Made by a program: the position numbers and the translations under genes. 44,803 nt of DNA from Akkermansia muciniphila (GTDB taxonomy: Bacteria > Verrucomicrobiota > Verrucomicrobiia > Limisphaerales > SIAT01), in assembly GCA_945860945.1 (NCBI GenBank), contig CAMASG010000014.1, forward strand, positions 1-44,803, read 5' to 3'. Every line of letters begins with the position of its first letter. Position 1 is the stretch's first letter. Of this stretch, positions 28,293 through 35,050 are shown one piece after another. Under the pieces are notes generated by a model, which saw only the letters and a list, made by a program, of their open reading frames with translations, was not told where the DNA came from and did not search any database.

Positions 28293-29312
28293 GTGCTTTT
28301 GAAAGTAAAAGTCGCCGTGCTCGGCACCGGATCGCTCGGTAAAGAGCACGCGCGCATCTACGCCGAGATGGCGGCGGCAGGCCTCGTCGAATTCGTCGGC
28401 GTGTTTGATCCGAACACCGAGGCGGCGAAGCGCGTGGCCGATAAACATCGCGTGCGCGTGTTCGCCTCCGTGGCCGAAGCCGCCGCCGCAAGCGACGCGC
28501 TCAGCATCGTGACGCCGACGGTCACGCACTTCGAACTCGCGAAGCCGTTGCTTCAACAAGGCCGGCATCTGCTCGTCGAAAAGCCGATGACCGACCACGC
28601 CGCGCAGGCGCAGGAGTTGGTCCAACTCGCGCAGCAGCACAACAGCCTGCTGCAAGTCGGGCACGTGGAGCGTTTCAATCCGGTGTTCACCTATCTGCAG
28701 GGAATCGCCACGCAGCCGCGCTTCATCGAGTCGCACCGCCTTTCGCCACATCCCGGTCGCAGCACGGATATCGGCGTGGTGCTCGATCTGATGATTCACG
28801 ACATTGATGCGGTGCTGGCTTTCGTGAACTCGCCGGTGACGAGTGTGGACGCCACGGGCATCGCGGTGCTCAGCGCGTCGGAGGACATTGCCAACGCACG
28901 TTTGCGTTTCGCGAACGGCTGTGTGGCCAATCTCACCGCTAGCCGCGTGAGCCCCGAGCGGATGCGCAAGATCCGCGTGTTCAGCGGCGGCGCGCAGCCC
29001 AGTTACGTGTCGCTCGATTACCGCGCGCAGGAGGGTTTCATCTACCGCATCGCGCGCGCAGACGAGTCGGAAAGTTCGCTGTTCAAGAAACTGCTCGCCT
29101 CGAAAGATTCGACCATCGTGAGCGAATTTGGGGGCAAACGCATCGTGCGCGAGCCCGTGCCAATCGAGAAAGATGAGCCGCTCAAGCTCGAACTGCGGCA
29201 CTTCGTTGAGTGCGTCCAGCAGCGGCGCACGCCGAAGGTCAGCGGCGAATCTGCCAAGCTCGCGCTCGACCTCGCCTTCGAGATCACGCGCCAGATTCAG
29301 GCTCTCAAGTAG
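28293..29312 (+). CDS. Gfo/Idh/MocA oxidoreductase next to lpxB, possibly GnnA-like
   Basis: Cytoplasmic NAD(P)-dependent oxidoreductase of about 339 residues. The frame is open from 28209, but homology starts at VKVAVLGTGSLGKEHARIY, so a GTG at 28293 (or ATG at 28227) is the likely start. Seen: the GxGxxG nucleotide motif, HLLVEKPMTDHAAQ (EKP), VGHVERFNP and LDLMIHDIDAVL with the catalytic-type HDxD. It lies 8 bases before lpxB, so it is co-transcribed with a lipid A gene. UDP-GlcNAc 3-dehydrogenase (GnnA), which works with an aminotransferase GnnB to make 3-amino sugars for lipid A, belongs to this family and often sits beside lpx genes. No gnnB is in the window, so the role stays inferred. 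Confidence 0.85.
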   Translation: MLLKVKVAVLGTGSLGKEHARIYAEMAAAGLVEFVGVFDPNTEAAKRVADKHRVRVFASVAEAAAASDALSIVTPTVTHFELAKPLLQQGRHLLVEKPMTDHAAQAQELVQLAQQHNSLLQVGHVERFNPVFTYLQGIATQPRFIESHRLSPHPGRSTDIGVVLDLMIHDIDAVLAFVNSPVTSVDATGIAVLSASEDIANARLRFANGCVANLTASRVSPERMRKIRVFSGGAQPSYVSLDYRAQEGFIYRIARADESESSLFKKLLASKDSTIVSEFGGKRIVREPVPIEKDEPLKLELRHFVECVQQRRTPKVSGESAKLALDLAFEITRQIQALK

Positions 29313-29320
29313 TCTTTTCG

Positions 29321-30493
29321 ATGAAACCCTCCAGCGTCATGCTCATCGCCGGAGAGGCCAGCGGAGATTTTCTCGCTGCCGAACTGGTCGCGGCGTTGCG
29401 CGCGGAATGCGTGCCGCACGTGCCGAGATTCTTTGGCGCCGGCGGACCGAACATGGCGGCAGCGGGCGTGGAGTTGGCCTTTGATCTCACGCAACATTCG
29501 GTGATCGGTCTCTGGGAAGCCGTTCGCAAATACGGACAATTCAAACGCCTCTTCGACCGTTTGCTGCATCTGGCCTGCGAGCGCCAACCGGACGTGATCG
29601 TGTGCGTGGATTTCTCCGGGTTTAACCGACGTTTCGCCGCGGCCATTCGCCGTGAAGTGCGACGACGTCGAGGCATCTTCCACAACTGGTCGCCGAAGAT
29701 TGTCCAATACGTCTCGCCGCAAGTCTGGGCCTCGCGCCCCAGTCGCGCTTTTCAAATGGCGCGCGACTACGATCTGCTGCTGAGCATTCTGCCGTTCGAG
29801 AAATCGTGGTACGCGGCGCGCGTGCCGGAGCTGCGCGTCGAGTTCGTGGGGCATCCGATCATCGAACGTCACACCAAAGTAGCGGTGGTGAAAATCGACG
29901 GGCAGGGGAGCGAGTTGCTTTTGCTTCCAGGAAGCCGAGTCTCGGAGTTGCGCCGACATTTGCCGCCGATGCTCGCCGCGTGGGAACGAATCAAAGCCGC
30001 CCGTCCCGACGTGCGAGCGCGAATGGTTCTCCCCAGTGACGAGATGGTCCGGCTTACTCGTACTGTTGTTGGTGACGCACTGGATTCAGTCACTTTGCAA
30101 ATCGGCGACTTGTCAGAAGCCCTCGCAGCGGCGACCGCAGCCATCGCTTCGACTGGGACGGTGACGCTCGAGTGCGCGCTTTTCGGTGTGCCGACTGTGG
30201 CGATGTATCGCACCTCATGGCCGACCTACATCATCGGCCGCCAAATCGTGCAGGTGAAATATCTCGCGATGCCAAACCTGCTCGCCGATGAACCGATCTA
30301 TCCCGAATTCATCCAAAGCGCAGCGACTCCGGAGAATTTAGAGGACGCTGCGCTCAAGTTTTTGGACAACGCCGAACTCCGTGAGGTCGTGAAATCAAAG
30401 TTGACGCGCGTGGTACAATCGCTCGGTGAAACCGGCGCAAGCGGTCGTGCGGCGAAAGCCATATTGGAGTTGCCGGAATCTTCATCGAAGTGA
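29321..30493 (+). CDS. lpxB: Lipid-A-disaccharide synthase LpxB
   Basis: Condenses UDP-2,3-diacylglucosamine with lipid X to give the lipid A disaccharide; peripheral membrane enzyme of the GT19 family. The ATG at 29321 gives 390 residues with the family start MLIAGEASGDFLAAELVAAL. Further motifs: FGAGGPNMAAAGVEL, VCVDFSGFNRRFA, PKIVQYVSPQVWASR, LSILPFEKSWYA, VEFVGHPI, LLLPGSRVSELRRHLPPML and IASTGTVTLECALFGVPTVAMYR. All are standard. It lies directly after the Gfo/Idh gene. The following tRNA gene has its own promoter. This gene and the later MsbA and heptosyltransferase show an LPS-bearing cell. Confidence 0.96.
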   Translation: MKPSSVMLIAGEASGDFLAAELVAALRAECVPHVPRFFGAGGPNMAAAGVELAFDLTQHSVIGLWEAVRKYGQFKRLFDRLLHLACERQPDVIVCVDFSGFNRRFAAAIRREVRRRRGIFHNWSPKIVQYVSPQVWASRPSRAFQMARDYDLLLSILPFEKSWYAARVPELRVEFVGHPIIERHTKVAVVKIDGQGSELLLLPGSRVSELRRHLPPMLAAWERIKAARPDVRARMVLPSDEMVRLTRTVVGDALDSVTLQIGDLSEALAAATAAIASTGTVTLECALFGVPTVAMYRTSWPTYIIGRQIVQVKYLAMPNLLADEPIYPEFIQSAATPENLEDAALKFLDNAELREVVKSKLTRVVQSLGETGASGRAAKAILELPESSSK

Positions 30494-31894
30494 GTCCGCG
30501 CGGATGTTTGATGGCAGTTCGCACGAACATGCCGCGCAACCGAAGGAGGTGTTGACAAGAGGATGGGATGTTGGGATAAACGCCATCCCTTTTGGGAGCC
30601 TCGGTAGCTCAATGGTAGAGCAGCAGACTCTTAATCTGTTTGTTCTAGGTTCAAGTCCTAGCCGGGGCACCACTTTCTTTTTGCGACGGATGCCGACATC
30701 CGCCGTCACGCGCTGACAATCACCAATGGTGTCAGGCGTTTCATTCGCTTCGTCGCCATCCTCATCCGTGACAGCTCGCGACACGTCCAGACCGTCCGCG
30801 CCAGTTTTTAGTGTCCGTATTTGTGTCCACTTTTCTGGGGTCAGAAAACGGGGAAGATTCTGCGTCGCATCGTGCGTCGGCAGCATCTGCTTGTCCGTGT
30901 AGGTCTTCATCGTCAAAGAAATCTCGCTGTGCCGCATCACCTCCTGCGCCGTCCGGGGAGCTGCCCCTGTCAGCGTCAGATTAGTCGCCAACGTATAGCG
31001 CAACGCGTGGAAGTCAACCCGTCGCCCGGTGGAGTCCTCATAGGAGATGCCAGATGCCTCAAGGTCCGCTCGAAATTGCGCCATGGACGGCACGCAGAGG
31101 AACAACGATTCCTCCGGGGATCCTGCCGCCACCAGCGATCGCAACGCTTCCACGACCTCTTCGTTTAGCCACTGCACGGCATCCTTGTGGTTTTTGGTCG
31201 TCGAAGCTCGTGCAAGTAGATACGGGTCATCGCCGTTCAGATACACGTCGGCCTTGCGTAGCGCCGTCAGCTCCGCACGCCGCAGCCCTGTGTTGACGGC
31301 CAGGAGATACACCGGCATGCGCTCGCCTGATACAGTCAGGAGGCGCTGCATTTCCCCCACGGTGAACGCGCGGCGTTGAAAGGTCGCTTTGCCTCGCTCT
31401 TCGACCTTGCCGACCACTTCGAGTGGATTGCACAAATAGCGGCCCTGCCTCTTCATCCAGTTGAAGAACGCGTCGAGCGTGGCTTGGTACTCATTGAGCG
31501 TCTTCGGCGATTTGCTCTGCCTCTTGCGCCATGCCACGAAGCTGTCCGGCGTCACGTCCGCGCACCGATGCCATCCGCTCTCTCGGCATATCCGTTCCAA
31601 ACGTTTCTGGACTGTGTACACGTACTCTGGGGAGCGGCCCATTGCCGCCAGGTCATCACAATATTCACCTGCGTGGTCCGTAATCGATTTCTGGGCTGCC
31701 TCACGCATCGGTTTTGGCACAGCCAGCCCCGAGCGTTCGCGGTCCGCATCCAGCACGATTTGGTTCAAGCGCTGCTGGGCCACCTGCTTGTCCGTTGTGC
31801 GCAAGGGAACCCTCACCAGAGGCGCGGACGAGTCGAGTTGATAGCGGCCCGAATAGAGCCGTCGCCCGCTTTGTTTGTAAACGAAGCAAATCAT
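30482..31894 (-). CDS. int: Tyrosine recombinase/integrase whose reading frame crosses attL
   Basis: 470-residue site-specific recombinase in the integrated state. It has an N-terminal SAM-like core-binding domain (about residues 65-160) and a catalytic domain with NTGLRRAEL (Arg205), a Lys near 234, FHALRY (His296, Arg299), RHSE (His322) and KTYTD (nucleophile Tyr332), all intact. From residue 402 the frame runs through the 53-bp att repeat and then antisense through the rest of tRNA-Lys and its promoter to a stop at 30482, so residues 420-470 are host DNA. In the excised circle the same frame would continue into a different 60-residue tail ending at 32948. It begins 2 bases after the excisionase stop. 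Confidence 0.93.
   Translation of the reverse strand: MICFVYKQSGRRLYSGRYQLDSSAPLVRVPLRTTDKQVAQQRLNQIVLDADRERSGLAVPKPMREAAQKSITDHAGEYCDDLAAMGRSPEYVYTVQKRLERICRESGWHRCADVTPDSFVAWRKRQSKSPKTLNEYQATLDAFFNWMKRQGRYLCNPLEVVGKVEERGKATFQRRAFTVGEMQRLLTVSGERMPVYLLAVNTGLRRAELTALRKADVYLNGDDPYLLARASTTKNHKDAVQWLNEEVVEALRSLVAAGSPEESLFLCVPSMAQFRADLEASGISYEDSTGRRVDFHALRYTLATNLTLTGAAPRTAQEVMRHSEISLTMKTYTDKQMLPTHDATQNLPRFLTPEKWTQIRTLKTGADGLDVSRAVTDEDGDEANETPDTIGDCQRVTADVGIRRKKKVVPRLGLEPRTNRLRVCCSTIELPRLPKGMAFIPTSHPLVNTSFGCAACSCELPSNIRADSLR
30552..30580 (+). promoter_or_regulatory. Sigma-70 promoter of tRNA-Lys
   Basis: TTGACA (30552-30557), a 17-base spacer and GATAAA (30575-30580). Transcription would begin about 11 bases before the mature tRNA 5' end at 30598, as is usual for a stable RNA gene. 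Confidence 0.75.
30598..30672 (+). tRNA. tRNA-Lys (anticodon CTT), CCA encoded
   Basis: A 75-base cloverleaf folds by eye: 7-bp acceptor stem (30598-30604 with 30662-30668, one G-U pair), 4-bp D stem, 5-bp anticodon stem with loop CTCTTAA (anticodon CTT at 30630-30632), 5-base variable loop, and T stem CTAGG/CCTAG with loop TTCAAGT. The CCA end is encoded. It is the attachment site of the integrated element: its 3' part from 30637 is the left copy of a 53-bp direct repeat, so the element restores an intact tRNA. Confidence 0.96.
30637..30689 (+). repeat. attL: 53-bp direct repeat, left copy
   Basis: Identical to 33130-33182 over 53 bases; flanking bases differ on both sides (C/G before, A/G after). 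It covers the tRNA from the distal anticodon stem to the CCA and 17 bases beyond. It also encodes residues 402-419 of the integrase on the other strand. Confidence 0.95.
30811..30829 (+). repeat. Possible integrase arm-type site, left
   Basis: The 19-base sequence GTGTCCGTATTTGTGTCCA recurs in direct orientation at 33083. It contains two GTGTCC half sites 6 bases apart. It lies inside the integrase gene, 121 bases from attL. The two copies are read in different frames by the integrase, so conservation is at DNA level. Confidence 0.6.
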
Positions 31895-31896
31895 GG

Positions 31897-32121
31897 CTAG
31901 GCGTGTGGCGGCTGCATCCCGCGCTGGCCCTTCAAAGACTCGATGTAGTGATGGATGTCCGAAAGAGAGAACCGGCTGCCGTGACCAATCTTGAACGGCA
32001 GCGGCAGTTCGCCACGGGCCACCAGTCGCTCGATGGTGCGAGTCGAGCAGGAGAGCAATCGAGATAGTTCCCGCTTGTTCACCAGCTGCACCGCACTTGA
32101 TTCCAATATCTGTTCTTTCAT
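31897..32121 (-). CDS. Excisionase-like helix-turn-helix protein
   Basis: With the ATG at 32121 it has 74 residues, and an AAGGA ribosome site stands 9 bases upstream on the minus strand; the frame is open to 32412, but the extra 97 residues show nothing protein-like. It has the winged HTH of the AlpA/MerR-like excisionase group: NKRELSRLLSCSTRTIERLV (recognition helix), then LPLPFKIGHGSRFSLSDIHHYIESL. Its stop is 2 bases before the integrase start, so they are coupled. It likely bends DNA at the att sites to favour excision and may repress its own promoter. Confidence 0.85.
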   Translation of the reverse strand: MKEQILESSAVQLVNKRELSRLLSCSTRTIERLVARGELPLPFKIGHGSRFSLSDIHHYIESLKGQRGMQPPHA

Positions 32122-32517
32122 ACCGCTGTTCCTTTTAGGTTGATGTGCATAACACACCTCGGAGTTCATCGGCTTGTGATAACAAGCCAGCAAACAACGA
32201 GGGCCCAGTTGGGAGTTAGTACGATTTTTCCGCAGCTTGCGAATGTCGGCCAGTGGACCGATGCAAAAATTCGCTGCAGGAACAGCTAGTGTCGCCGGTT
32301 GCAAGGATGCAACAGGACCAAGGTAATCTGGAATCATTTTCGCGCAAGTCATTTTTTGTCTCTCCGTGTCAGGACGGATTCCGCTCCATTTCACAACATT
32401 ATTTCTGTTCACAATTATCCTTACAAGCTACCCCTTCGCCTCCCGTCCGGGCCGCGCTGCGCGCGGCTCCGGCCGGGGGCGTGGGGCCCCTACAGGAGCG
32501 GATAGCGAGTGTACATC
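32122..32517. other. Intergenic region of the element with dyads and GC-rich hairpins
   Basis: 396 bases with no supported gene. Near the excisionase start lies a perfect dyad, GGCTTGT-GATA-ACAAGCC (32171-32188), about 50 bases upstream of the start codon and suited to an operator. Further out, 32442-32490 is very GC-rich, with a hairpin GCCGCGC-TGC-GCGCGGC (32451-32467) and palindromes CCGGCCGG and GGGGCCCC. These could be structures for replication, transfer or RNA folding. Confidence 0.5.
32171..32188. promoter_or_regulatory. Perfect 7-bp dyad, possible operator of xis-int
   Basis: GGCTTGT and ACAAGCC are separated by GATA, 50 bases upstream of the excisionase start codon. No T-run follows on the minus strand, so an operator is more likely than a terminator. 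The binding protein is unknown. Confidence 0.45.
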
Positions 32518-32866
32518 CTACCCGGCCTGGCCCTCGGAACAGTGATTCCGATTCGTCACGCTAGAGACTGCCAACTCTTCCGGGGGCATGTTAGCCAGCC
32601 GGCGTGTCAACGCCTCAGTGAAAAAGAGAGAGCGAAAATCCATCGCGGACTTCTGCTCGGAAAATATTGAGAACGTGTAGAGGTTCTCGGCTTTGAAAGT
32701 GGGAGAAGTGCTCCCGCAGTTGGCGCTTAACTCGAACGCCCCGTGGCATGGGAACATTTCCCTCGCCGTGCGTACGCGCATAGCGCGGGACCAGCAAAGC
32801 CACCCCCGCGCGGGCACCGAAGCTTCTAGGGTCTCATTCCGCCCGGCGCGCCGCGCGCCGGACGGG
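32442..32866. repeat. Segment bounded by 9-bp inverted repeats next to GC-rich hairpins
   Basis: CCCGTCCGG at 32442-32450 is the exact reverse complement of CCGGACGGG at 32858-32866. Each is adjacent to a strong hairpin (32451-32467; 32843-32861, arms CCGGCGCG and CGCGCCGG). A perfect 12-bp palindrome follows at 32900-32911. The enclosed 425 bases hold most of an unknown ORF. This might be a small inserted unit or paired structural signals; no target duplication was found. Confidence 0.4.
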
Positions 32867-32955
32867 TCTTGCGCAGACGGCCAAAAGGCATATGGGCCTC
32901 GGGCCGGCCCGGGCCGATTGCTAGCGCGAGACCCGGACACCCCAAACCTAATCAT
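32518..32955 (-). CDS. Hypothetical protein of the integrated element
   Basis: 145-residue ORF without recognised homology. In favour: a textbook ribosome site (AAAGGAGG at 32961-32968, minus strand) stands 5 bases before its ATG, and that ATG overlaps, as ATGATTAG, the stop codon that the integrase would use in the circular form, so translational coupling is possible. Against: residues 1-60 are rich in Arg, Pro, Gly and Ala, as expected from chance translation of GC-rich DNA, and the ORF contains a large hairpin. The C-terminal part (DFRSLFFTEALTRRLANMPP) looks more protein-like. No function is proposed. Confidence 0.35.
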   Translation of the reverse strand: MIRFGVSGSRASNRPGPARGPYAFWPSAQDPSGARRAGRNETLEASVPARGWLCWSRAMRVRTAREMFPCHGAFELSANCGSTSPTFKAENLYTFSIFSEQKSAMDFRSLFFTEALTRRLANMPPEELAVSSVTNRNHCSEGQAG

Positions 32956-33082
32956 GCGCCCCTCCTTTACGAATGCCGGCCGCCTTGATAATCGCCAGCA
33001 CCGCGGTCCGAATTTCGGACGACAATTCCGACCACGACCGAATCACCTCGTCCAGCGCGGAATCCTCCAAAATGCCCCCGCT

Positions 33083-33101
33083 GTGTCCGTATTTGTGTCC
33101 A
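33083..33101 (+). repeat. Possible integrase arm-type site, right
   Basis: Second copy of GTGTCCGTATTTGTGTCCA, 28 bases inside attR, same orientation as the copy at 30811. In the circular form the two copies flank the attachment core on either side. Confidence 0.6.
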
Positions 33102-33129
33102 GAGTTGACGAAGCGGCTGTGTTCATTAG

Positions 33130-33182
33130 TGTTTGTTCTAGGTTCAAGTCCTAGCCGGGGCACCACTTTCTTTTTGCGACGG
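33130..33182 (+). repeat. attR: 53-bp direct repeat, right copy
   Basis: Right boundary of the element; contains the T arm, acceptor 3' strand and CCA of tRNA-Lys without the 5' half, so it is a tRNA fragment and not a gene. It is the original host 3' end displaced by the insertion. Confidence 0.95.
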
Positions 33183-33266
33183 GTTGGTTTCCTCATTTGC
33201 TTGTGGCTCGGAGAGGTTTCGAGCCTTAATGTTCGCCCTGAGAGTTGATGCTTTAAAAGAGATTCC

Positions 33267-34238
33267 ATGCGCGTTTTAGTAACAGGTGGGGCGGGGTATA
33301 TCGGCTCTGTTTGTGTCGATGAATTGATGCGAGCGGGACACGAGGTCGTTGTTTTTGATAACTTGAGCGAGGGACATCGCGCGGCGATTCATTCGGATGC
33401 CCGTCTGATCGTCGGAGACTTGGGGGATTTGGAAGGTTTGCATCGCGTGTTTGCTGAAGTGAAGCCGCAAGCCGTTATCCATTTTGCTGCGAACGCGTTG
33501 GTTGGGGAATCGATGGCTAATCCTGGGAAGTATTATCGAAACAACGTTGGCGGCGGACTGAATCTTCTGGAGGCAATGGTAGCTGCCGGTGTTAGTAAGA
33601 TTGTTTTCAGTTCCACCTGCGCTGTGTATGGAATACCCGACACGTTGCCAATCACCGAAGAATTGCCATTTCGTCCGGCGAATGTTTACGGGGAAACGAA
33701 GCTGACATTCGAGCGCATGCTGCGCTGGTATCGGCAGATTCACGGGATTTCATTTGTGGCATTCCGTTATTTCAATGCCGCTGGGGCAATCGATCTTTTT
33801 GGCGAGCATCACCGCATCGAGACGCATTTGATCCCCAATGTCTTGAAAGTGGCTTTGGGTCAGGCAAAACAATGCGAAATATTTGGGGGCGACTATCCGA
33901 CACCTGACGGCACGTGCGTTCGCGATTACATCCATGTCTCAGACTTAGCAGCCGCCCATGTCTCAGCTTTGAATCCAGACGTGTCGGGTTACTACAACTT
34001 GGGAACTGGCCATGGCTTTTCTGTGCGCGAAGTGATTGCTGCTTGCGAGAAAGTGACTGGAGCAAAAATCCCCTCGGTATTAAAGCCGCGGCGTGCTGGC
34101 GATCCGCCGTCGTTGGTGGCGGACCCCGCAAAAGCGAGGCGTGATCTTGGATGGCAAGCCCACTTCACACGAATTGAGGACATTGTCCAGACCGCATGGG
34201 ATTGGCACCGGCAGCATCCTACGGGGTATTCGGACTGA
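33267..34238 (+). CDS. galE: UDP-glucose 4-epimerase
   Basis: Interconverts UDP-glucose and UDP-galactose (or the N-acetyl forms) with bound NAD; supplies galactose for surface glycans. The 323 residues form an extended short-chain dehydrogenase fold: VTGGAGYIGSVCVDEL (NAD site), VIHFAANALVGESM, FSSTCAVYG and the catalytic VYGETK (Tyr-x3-Lys), then YFNAAGA and DGTCVRDYIHVSDLA. It is the first gene after the integrated element and opens the polysaccharide locus. It is convergent with the deacetylase gene at a gap of 13 bases. Codon use and length are ordinary. Confidence 0.94.
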   Translation: MRVLVTGGAGYIGSVCVDELMRAGHEVVVFDNLSEGHRAAIHSDARLIVGDLGDLEGLHRVFAEVKPQAVIHFAANALVGESMANPGKYYRNNVGGGLNLLEAMVAAGVSKIVFSSTCAVYGIPDTLPITEELPFRPANVYGETKLTFERMLRWYRQIHGISFVAFRYFNAAGAIDLFGEHHRIETHLIPNVLKVALGQAKQCEIFGGDYPTPDGTCVRDYIHVSDLAAAHVSALNPDVSGYYNLGTGHGFSVREVIAACEKVTGAKIPSVLKPRRAGDPPSLVADPAKARRDLGWQAHFTRIEDIVQTAWDWHRQHPTGYSD

Positions 34239-34251
34239 CCTCGGCACCGCG

Positions 34252-35034
34252 TTATTGGCGTTGACGTTGGAAGAGGCTGCGCAAACCACGCCAGATAAGC
34301 TGCCAGTTTCTAGAAGGATATCGGGCTGTGATTCGCCTCAATTCAAATGGGGAGGTGTCTATCGTGTTTACGCCGTGGAGTGTAGTGCTGGCGCTCGCGT
34401 AACCGGCTTCCATGACCATGTCTCGAATCGCGGGATTCCAGTCGCCGTAAGGATAGCAAAAATGGCGTACGAGAACTCCAAAGGTGTCCTCGAGATGTTT
34501 TTTGCTGTCTTGGATTTCCGTTCGCGCTTGCTGGGCGGAAACCTGAGTCAGGTGAGGATGAGTCAAGGTGTGTGATCCAATTTCGTGTCCAGCCGCCAGC
34601 CATTCACGCACTTCGGTTTCATCCATCAGAGCTTCCGACGCCTCGCCGATTCGCACGTCCCAGTCATTGGTCAGACCGAGGCGTGCGGCTACGAGATACT
34701 GGATCGCACGGAATCCGTTGCTGGCGAGCGGCTCAAGTGCGTATCGAAAAACGTTTTGGTAACCGTCATCAAAGGTGAGCGTGATCCGCCGGTGCTGTGT
34801 AGGTCGCTCGTCTCCATTTGGAGGCAGAGGAATTGTCGTGAACCCCGCGGCGCGTAGTTCAGCCAGTTGCTGACCAAATAGTTTTTCGCTGACGTAAAGT
34901 CCTTTGAGGCGCGCATTCCGCGGACGAGGCCCAAGTTTGTGATACGTGAGGATGGGGAGTCCTAAATTAAAGAGGGTCTGGAATGGGGCCAGAGAAGTGT
35001 AGTGGGACGGATCCCTTGAATCGGTAGTTATCAC
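34252..35034 (-). CDS. Polysaccharide deacetylase (NodB/CE4 domain)
   Basis: 260-residue hydrolase removing acetyl groups from N-acetyl sugars. NodB motifs: ITLTFDDGYQN (motif 1, with the catalytic base Asp and metal Asp), HEIGSHTLTHPHL (motif 2, metal His residues) and FCYPYGDWNPAI (motif 3). No signal peptide is visible, although LPILTYHKLGP near residue 27 is the usual start of such domains, so it may act on a lipid-linked glycan in the cytoplasm. Last gene of a minus-strand run starting near 40469; the gap to the upstream GT10 gene is 16 bases. Confidence 0.9.
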   Translation of the reverse strand: MITTDSRDPSHYTSLAPFQTLFNLGLPILTYHKLGPRPRNARLKGLYVSEKLFGQQLAELRAAGFTTIPLPPNGDERPTQHRRITLTFDDGYQNVFRYALEPLASNGFRAIQYLVAARLGLTNDWDVRIGEASEALMDETEVREWLAAGHEIGSHTLTHPHLTQVSAQQARTEIQDSKKHLEDTFGVLVRHFCYPYGDWNPAIRDMVMEAGYASASTTLHGVNTIDTSPFELRRITARYPSRNWQLIWRGLRSLFQRQRQ

Positions 35035-35050
35035 ACCGTTGATGGAACGC

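Larger units (their letters stand above)
30637..33182. mobile_element. 2.49-kb tRNA-Lys-integrated element with tyrosine integrase
   Basis: Bounded by perfect 53-bp direct repeats at the 3' end of tRNA-Lys and at 33130-33182; unit length from repeat to repeat is 2493 bp. On the minus strand it encodes an excisionase-like HTH protein and a tyrosine integrase, plus at most one further ORF of unknown nature (32518-32955). There is no recognisable replication, conjugation, defence or resistance cargo, so it is either a minimal mobile element or a satellite that uses another element's functions. Both ends carry a 19-bp repeat that could be an integrase arm site. Before insertion, tRNA-Lys would have stood directly upstream of galE. 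Confidence 0.93.

Noticed and set aside
28206-29201. 332-residue N-terminal extension of the Tat-exported oxidoreductase
   Set aside because: It is antisense to the divergent Gfo/Idh gene, and a twin-arginine signal marks the true start at 28205.
30637-30689. PRLGLEPRT peptide in the integrase taken as a conserved protein motif
   Set aside because: It is the antisense translation of the tRNA T arm and acceptor stem, a frequent artefact in databases; here it matters only because the frame is shared by both att copies.
33130-33182. Second tRNA gene
   Set aside because: Only the 3' part is present; no D arm or anticodon, so it is the displaced attR fragment.
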